Positions 57,201 through 64,000 of a DNA stretch of 64,000 nucleotides are shown one piece after another. A program made the translations under genes and the position numbers. Source of the DNA: Strigamia acuminata (taxonomy: Eukaryota; Arthropoda; Chilopoda; Geophilomorpha; Linotaeniidae); contig OX442314.1 in the NCBI GenBank assembly GCA_949358305.1, forward strand, positions 14,811,060 to 14,875,059. The letters are read 5' to 3'. The first letter of the stretch is position 1. Every line of letters begins with the position of its first letter. Below the pieces are notes generated by a model. The model had not been told where the DNA came from, ran no database searches, and saw nothing but the letters and a program-made list of their open reading frames with translations.

Positions 57201-60200
57201 GACCAGATTTAAGTGAAACAAAAAAGGTTAAAACAAGGTGACGGCACCTTTCCACCTCTTTTAACACTTAAAACGGCCCACCCACAGATCAGACTAAAAC
57301 CGAGTCATAACACAATCAAAATCTTCAACAAATTCAAGTTAACTCGTGATTTACGACGTGCAGCTTTGATTTACGACGCCGGGGCATCTCGTTTCCACAC
57401 CGACTCCTCATTACTATTATGTCCTCATTTTCTTGTACAGAATAGAGATTCCCCACCGTCTTGGCTGCATTTGCCACGACCGCAAACTCCGCCCTACATA
57501 ACCAACAAGACCCCCCACACAAGCACTCTCTAACTGCTCCCCCCTTTTTTCCCAAACCCTCTCGACATCCCACCACACCCCCGCCGAGCAACAAGGTCAT
57601 GCAGAGAAAACCACCCCAATCAAACTACGGGGTCAAAATGAGAGCATTCCAAACATTCCTTAGGTTAACCTCTGCAAACCGGCATTAAAGGGGTTCGTGA
57701 CATTACCCAGGGTTTTTTTAATGACTAATAAATGTAACAATTATTAAAATTCACGTTAATTGATTCATTTAGATTAAAAAAATAGTGGAAAAACGGAAAA
57801 ACCCTGTAAACGTAAATAAACTCCTCCTAAAAGCTCATTCGGCCAAGTGAAAGTAAACATTAAGAGGCTTCACACTGATGGATTAAATCCGACTTTTTTT
57901 TTAAGTGTAAACTGCTCACAACAATGAAACGAGGAGTTCCAACTATAAAATCGGATTTAAACCAAATGCGTGAAACCCTCCTATTATTTGCACCCAAAGT
58001 TAAATAGATTTTTTTTTAATTGAATTAAACCCGATTTCTGCTTTAAATGGGTTCATTTGATCATCTTTAAGTGTTAGTATTCATCTGGCGCCTGAAAGCC
58101 CCAGTCGATTGATGAATCAGTCTTTTTTTTCTCTAACTACTTCTACTTCGTTATTTCCGTTCGCTTTTAGAATTTTATTGATTTTATATTGGCCTAAATT
58201 GGCTTCAGAAGAGCAAAAAACTTTACACACCAGAATTCGAACATAATGTACAAAATTCGTGCCAAAAATCCACTCTACATTTATTGAAAATCGAATTTCA
58301 GTTTATGTCGCAAAAAAATAATCGATTTGATGCATTTAACTTTGATAATAAAAAAAAATACATTTTCATTTATCATTAACCCTTTAAGCACACGTCCTGA
58401 AATTAATTGAAGTATAAATTGTATTGCCATATCATATCCCATTCGTCATAAGTGACTGGAGGGCTCGGCGGGCTAACGAGAACCTTGTTCTCCCGCTGCC
58501 ATAAATCTGTGCGCGCACAGGTCGCCACGCGGGTGTTTGCACACCATCACGACCGAGAAAACTCGCTTAATAAATTTTTATATTGTCCGAATGCAAGTGC
58601 AACGCTGATTACATTTTATGGCGACAGTTGGAGAGTGGGCCGGAGTCGTTGACAGCCGCACAAGCGATAAGCAATGGTCGAAGCCATATCGAAATTCGCA
58701 CCTTCCTTATACGGCTAGAAAAATTATTATCACTTATGCACTTGGATTCATCTTTAAAAAACAAAAGGCTAACAACACTTAATTTGAATACTTTTGTTTA
58801 CATTTAAGCCTAAACAAAGATATTAAAATGTATAAATCTCTATTTTATGGCTGCTTACCAATGTGGTTTTTATTTTTATTGTTTTCGTCTGAGTACGCAA
58901 GCGTACTTCCGACTGTCGGATATACTTAAAAGAAATATAGCAACAATTGCATTTAAATTGTAAACATGAGCAATTTTCTGCACTTTGCTCGTCAATAATC
59001 ATGATTAACTGCACGACATGCTCTGTCACTCAAAAATGCCGTTTGTTAACAACTTCGCATTCATCAAACCGAAAGGGGAGGACAACAAAGTAACTTAACT
59101 CTATATAATTTATCCACCATGCACACATAAACTTACCCTTTTTCTTGGTTATCGAGATGTTGCACCAATTCGTCCCTTTTGTTCACAACTTGAATGAGTT
59201 CATCCAACAGCAACTTTTCTCTTTCCTTCATCGCTTCTGTCTTCTGCCAGTCTGCGACAAACAAGAGAAAATACACATTTTTGGGTACATCCTTAAATAT
59301 CCACAAGACACTATATATTTTGAAAACTCTCTCTTCCGTTAGGAATGGCGATGTACGACTGAGTGCGAACTCTTCTCGTGCCAGACCCTTTATATATGTA
59401 ACGGGAGAAAAGCCCCAGCTAAGGGGCTTGTACCTAATTTTCGTTAAGAAGTGCACCAATCCTGATTTATCGTTGGACGATGCTTTAATAAAATAAGCAG
59501 TTTAAATGGGAGTCGGATCAGAAGAGAAAATCTGCCGTTTCCTCTTTCTCTCTCTCGCTTTGCACATAACCCTCTTGCAAGATTACAATGTTCTTAGTGT
59601 AATGCTATTTCAAACTATTGGCACAACAAGTTAACAAAAAAAAGTAAGCGTAAAGAACTAAAATAGCAAAACAAAGCTGTCAAAAGAAGAAAAAAAGTAA
59701 ACGGAAATTTATTTCAAAGCAGATTTATTCTTTGAAAAGAAAGAAATGTGTAATGAGGAGGATTGAAAAGCTGCCGCACAAAATCCGTGAGCAAAAAGAA
59801 TGAGGTATAGAGTTTTCATAGAGCTGTTTGAAGCGAGTAATCATCTTAAGGAATTCAATTGCAGCTATTGACTGCTGAGAAACGCGTGCACAGGTAGCTA
59901 CGGCAAGTATAGTACACAGGGTGGGGTTAAAAGAAGAAGAAGAAGAAGAAGAAGAAAAAGAAAAAGGGAAAAAGAAGAAAAGGAGGAGGTAGAGAGGTGG
60001 GGAAAAAAGAAATCTTAGGAGAAAAGCAAAAGCAGGGAGTGCATGAAGTGGCAGCCGGATTACGCTTAGGACTCGAGTCGAACTGACGTTGATCCTCGAG
60101 GCCAGTGAATGCAACGTTCCGAGAAAAGAAATCGAATATTGCGTTCCGTGAGGATCAATGGTCGACCTGAGTGTTTACGAGAAAACTTATTTTTCTCCAG

Positions 60201-63200
60201 TTTCGTAAACACTTTTAAACTGTTTGCCTAAAACTACTTTTTTCTTTTTAATCCTTTATTTTCTACTTTTTTTTTTAAATAAAAATATTCTTTTTCCAAA
60301 TAAGGTTAAAAAGGTGAAAACATTGTTCCGTCTTATGTCAGCTTGGTCCTACAACCATATTTTAATCACACCCACGCTGAAAAAAAGTGTTACCTACCCA
60401 CGCGTGCAAGTGGTAAATTATGAAATATATTTCTTTTTTTTACTTATTTATTCTTAGCACGGTCGTCTTACGAAAATAAAGTACCCTACACCGAAAAATT
60501 ATAACATCCAACATAAATTAATAAATTTAAAAAGCAAAATCAGCGCCGAGTCTGATTGTAGCATCCAAAACAGAACTAAACTGACAGATTTACATTTCTA
60601 ATGAATTATTTATAAGCCGAGAAGCAGATCTGCGTACTGTATGGCAACTTCTAGCACGATAAAAGTGACGTTAGAAGGCCGAGAGTGGAAAAACGAACAA
60701 CAACATCGAGGAATACACAAATTTTTTTTTTGTTTGCACGTGCCACGCAGTTTGATGAGGTCTCCAGAGAGAGTGACTCCAACTGCTGACAACAGATTGG
60801 AATCTAAGGGCGGGCAGAAGCAAGAGACGAGTGGAGAACGAAGTGAGGGGGAGGAGGCTCATTAGAGGAACCAGCACAAATCTACACTAACAACCCAAGT
60901 TGAGAGACAAGAGCAAGAGTGGGGGGGAAAGGGGAGTTTAAGGGGGAAGCAAAAGCGAGAACGAAAGAGAGAAAGAAAGAAAAAACGATGGGGTTAAAAA
61001 AATGCGAGCCAATTAAGAGTGACTTTTTTCAAACTATCAGGTACGACTGATTTCTTTTTAATCAAATATAAACAAAAGAGAAATTAAACTTTACCAGTTT
61101 CGCTCTCGGTCTAAGAACTTTATTGGATTCTCATTTAAAAGTGGGTAGGATTAGTAATCTGCTCTTCACAAGTGATGAATCAGATGGAAACGCATTGAGA
61201 GAGAAAGCAGCAAGAAGAGGGGAAATAATTCAAAATACCCCCTCGTCTACACGATTCTCTTAACACAATGTGAGAACGGAGCCTATCTATTACGACCAGA
61301 GCCCAGCCATGCCATTAGCCAAGAGAATATAATCGGCTTAGAGCAGAGACAGCAGCATCCAAGTTTTCCCCTTGATGCTTACGACAAGAGAAGAGAAGAG
61401 AAGAGAGAAGAGAAAGACAGAATTGCTCCACCTTCCACAACCCAAACTCCACTCCACTCCAAATGATCAGTCGGGTGAAGTTGCTCCTATAGGGACAGCG
61501 GCACGATGCACGTGCAATTATCTTCCCGAACACAGGTGCCGCACCGAGCTCATACTCGATGGATGGATGGATGGATAGAAAAGCTTAATAAATGACAAAT
61601 GAATTTTTGCTCCATCATTATCATGTCCCATTCATAACCATCATTTACGACTTTTATGCATTGGCTGTTCTTATACACGCACAAATTTAGTGCATCCAAA
61701 GTTTCCGTCTTTGGTGTTTTTAGTGTCTCTAGAACCAGAATGGACACAAACCATCTTGAGAAACTGTAAAAACACATACCACAACTAAAGAATGGTTTTT
61801 CAAGTGCTTTTATCCCTGGTTTTGCTTTTAACAACCAAAATCAAAGTTAAATCGGGAATCAAACTACAAATTATTATAACGCTTCCACGTGAAGTCGATC
61901 ACAATTCGTTCATTTGGTTACAACTAGGACGATCAACTACAGGACTTCACATCTAGCACAATTTACTTGTTAGACTGTAATGCGATTCTGTCTTGTGTTC
62001 GTGGCGCCATCCGGCCGAAACGGTGCAAAATGACGTTATTTTGCGGACAAATGGCGGACAACTGACATTCCGCATTTACATTTTTGGTGAACGTTATAAC
62101 TATAGTTCAATTTTATTTATCGTTTGATTTAAAAAATAATATCTAAAATACAATAAATAATTTTCAGGCATTATTTTTTAATCAAACGTTAAATAAAATT
62201 AAACTATAGTGATAACGTCCGCCAAAAATGCATATGTGGATGTCAGTTGTCTGCCATTTGCCCGCAAAAGTTCTAACAATGCGGGACAACTTAGATTTAA
62301 AAAAAATGGCGGATGTGAAGTCCTGCACTGATCGTCCTAGGTTACAATGGGGGAATTTTGATTATCATTTACTTGTAAAACCCAAAAACTAAACAATAAA
62401 CAAAGACAAAAACAGAACAATCCCATACGCAAGCGTTATATCTTCCGTTTTCGCTGTTTATAGCAGAAACGCCAAAAACCACATACGGTAAACAGAAACT
62501 TTGGACGCATCTAATGTATTTGCATTGCTTTTTCAGTTGGATGATATTATATTATATGATGATCCACATTTAGAAAATAGAGACATGCTTCGTGTTTGTA
62601 TTTGTAATATTTATGTCGGGCTTACTGGTCACACCCCAAACATTGCTACCATTTGCCAATAATAACTTTAAGTCACATTACAACACCATATTTGTTTTAT
62701 TGCGAGACAAACGGAAACCCACATCCCAACGGACTTAAACCAAAACATCTCATAAATTATTTTTTCCCCTACTAATGTACATTCTATGAGACAACACAAC
62801 ACATGCACGGTGCATTACGCGTTGTCTCCTCACTCACCCTCCCTCCCTCCACGTTCAACCCCACCCTTCTTATCAATTGGCAAAGTGTGGGGGCGGAGCT
62901 CGATGAGAGGCGGAGTACTTTTCCAGAGCAGACGATCCATTAAATCTGTTTTCCTCCGGGAAGAGACAGAAAGGGGGGTATGGGGCCATGAGAAAAATTT
63001 CAATTAGCTACCGCCAGAGGAAAAAATATACTACGTTTCATATTACGCTCACTAGGGAGCGTGACTGCTCAGAGGTTAAAAGCGAGGTTAAGAGTATATG
63101 CCTAATTCAAACAAAGTTGACTGGAATCATTCAGTATCGGGCAAATAATGTTATCACGTATAATCGCGTGGAAAACAAATCTCATTTCTTAACTCTTTCT

Positions 63201-64000
63201 TCGTGTTGAATAAAATAGCGAGTAAGTCTTCTTATGAATAATAATAACAGCTTAGCTTCCCATCTTTAAAAATATCCCCATATAGAAAAAGCGAGTGCAG
63301 AAAATGGAGAAAAAAATTATCTTCCCCCCTCAAAACACAAAAATCGATATCGTAATTAAAAAGCCATCAAGAAAAGATCCTTTATGCATATTAAAAAAAA
63401 AGAAGAAAAACCCAGAAAATAAAGATGTTATTTTTATATTAAAAATTTTCTTAAACCATAAACTTACATTAGGCGCATCCATAAAGTCATTTAAAGTTGT
63501 TTATATTTTTTAAACCAGTCTTAACGTAAAATTTTCCATGTTAAAACATATAAACAAGTTTAAATGACTGTATATGAATGCGCCTATTCTTATTTTGAAA
63601 TATTTATTTTAAACTAGTCCGTTTGCTAATTTAATGGGTGGCATTTATTTCCACGGGATTTATTTCCACGAGATTCTACAGGAATCCACGAGATTTGCCT
63701 GTTGGGTTTTGTTATTTCATTTAAAAAAATTTTTTTTATCGTATAGGCTGCATAATTTAATAAAAATAACTTCTAGTCATAACTAAAAGACGAAACGATG
63801 TGATGTTTACACCGATAAATTAAATTCAAACCATTTCCAATGTGCTGAAAAACTCGCATGCAAAATAAAATTACAAATTACCTTCCATTGCTAGCATTTT
63901 TCTCAATTCACGATTTAATAGTTCGTATCGCCTTTCCAGGTCCATTTCCTTCTCCCTAAAAAGAATAAAATAAAAAAAAATCGTTAAACTTATTTACTTA
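54252..64000 (-). CDS. EHBP1: EHBP1 homologue, last three exons (bMERB domain and CaaX tail), 5'-truncated by the window
   Basis: EHBP1 links EHD proteins and Rab8/Rab10-family GTPases to actin in endosomal recycling. Three exons are visible on minus: 63955-63882, 59251-59137 and 54360-54252 (stop at 54254-54252). Phases agree across GT-AG junctions. The first gives EKEMDLERRYELLNRELRKM, the second DWQKTEAMKEREKLLLDEL and then IQVVNKRDELVQHLDNQEK. Together they form most of the bMERB (DUF3585) coiled-coil domain, with the wording of EHBP1 and not of MICAL or MICALL. The third, isolated by a 4.8-kb intron, encodes ELDDKIAENVRKTPM and ends NCVLQ, a CaaX prenylation box like the C-terminus of vertebrate EHBP1. 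Only about 98 residues are in the window. The N-terminal C2-like and CH domains must lie beyond 64000. The open frame seen just before the second exon, from 59459, is intron. Confidence 0.88.
56217..56225 (+). promoter_or_regulatory. TATA box without an assigned gene
   Basis: TATAAAAAG sits in a GC-richer setting, with a possible start about 30 bp downstream near 56247. It is antisense to EHBP1. The next ATG (56268) opens only five codons, so any transcript would be spliced or non-coding. Confidence 0.3.
57863..57982. mobile_element. Imperfect inverted-repeat element, possible MITE
   Basis: The arms at about 57863-57898 and 57982-57947 on the opposite strand are similar over 36 bases (GAGG.TTCAC and GG.TTAAATCCGA.TTT), with a loop of about 50 bp. 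No clear target duplication was found. Confidence 0.35.
59931..60016. repeat. Long near-perfect homopurine tract with GAA repeats
   Basis: Starts with about eight AGA/GAA units and continues with A/G-only DNA to about 60016, with one or two T. Homopurine tracts with GAA repeats can adopt triplex structures. Confidence 0.8.
61917..62347. mobile_element. Fold-back MITE, 417 bp, with 7-bp target-site duplication
   Basis: The element at 61924-62340 is nearly one palindrome. Its outer 29 bp are imperfect inverted repeats beginning CTAGGACGATCA and including GGACTTCACATC. Inner segments also pair, such as AATGGCGGACAACTGACAT against the right arm, and ACTATAGTTCAATTTTATTTA against its mate. GTTACAA directly flanks both sides (61917-61923 and 62341-62347). 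There is no open frame for a transposase, so it must be mobilised in trans. The TIR does not fit a family I can name; a 7-8 bp duplication would suit P-like or hAT-like enzymes. Confidence 0.85.

Larger units (their letters stand above)
54361..59136 (-). other. EHBP1 last intron (4.8 kb)
   Basis: No other gene is supported. It holds a TATA box on the plus strand (56217-56225), a GC-richer stretch at 55.45-56.85 kb, a CTCF-like site near 56622-56635 and an inverted repeat at 57863-57982. Confidence 0.6.
59252..63881 (-). other. EHBP1 intron (4.6 kb)
   Basis: Non-coding. It contains the long purine tract at 59931-60016, further purine-rich stretches (60.84-60.99 and 61.38-61.42 kb), a GGAT tetranucleotide run at 61559-61577 and the fold-back MITE at 61917-62347. 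Confidence 0.6.

Noticed and set aside
58823-59029. Minus-strand frame just after the EHBP1 bMERB exon, considered as its last exon
   Set aside because: It does not continue the family sequence. The exon 54360-54252 fits phase and ends in the expected CaaX CVLQ.
59252-59459. Open frame running upstream of the EHBP1 exon (MVHFLTK start)
   Set aside because: Reads through the acceptor at 59253-59252. Joining to 63882 restores AMEDWQKTEA, the family sequence.

Overview
This is an AT-rich, spliced animal genome segment, most likely from an arthropod. Reasons: GT-AG introns from about 65 bp to several kb, two Otx/orthodenticle genes of protostome type, GA-repeat tracts, and no sign of bacterial gene packing. 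The exact group (crustacean, myriapod, chelicerate or basal insect) cannot be fixed from the window. Only about 5 kb is coding. Most of the open frames longer than 60 codons are chance frames.

Layout. (1) 1-1197, minus: 5' three quarters of LRR1, cut by the left edge. (2) 1499-2389, plus: intronless CREBZF (Zhangfei-type bZIP), head to head with LRR1 across a 301-bp shared promoter. (3) About 3.0-8.5 kb: intergenic, with a cluster of tRNA-like RNA polymerase III remnants. (4) 8765-10475, minus: nine-exon homologue of human C19orf47 (SAM domain plus repeated VFxRLG motifs). (5) 10.6-29.2 kb: an 18.5-kb non-coding flank, richer in G+C and CpG than the rest between about 12.5 and 32 kb. (6) 29262-33145, plus: Otx gene A, 301 residues. 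(7) 35311-36551, minus: Otx gene B, 281 residues. The two lie tail to tail with 2.2 kb between stops and have the same intron positions. (8) 36.6-54.1 kb: a second non-coding flank, about 17.5 kb, upstream of gene B. (9) 54252 to beyond 64000, minus: the last three exons of EHBP1, covering most of its bMERB domain and a CaaX tail, separated by 4.6-4.8 kb introns.

How the parts work together. The centre looks like a developmental-regulator locus: a duplicated pair of K50 homeobox genes inside large non-coding flanks, bounded by compact housekeeping genes (LRR1, CREBZF and C19orf47 on one side, EHBP1 on the other). The flanks hold several CTCF-like motifs, GA tracts and repeated RFX-like half sites. 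These are leads only, since no conservation data could be examined. Mobile DNA is sparse: one clear 417-bp fold-back MITE with a 7-bp target duplication lies in an EHBP1 intron, a probable MITE lies in Otx A intron 1, and there are two weaker inverted repeats. I found no tRNA, rRNA or CRISPR and no transposase gene. The most unusual feature supported by the sequence is the convergent, asymmetrically diverged Otx pair.
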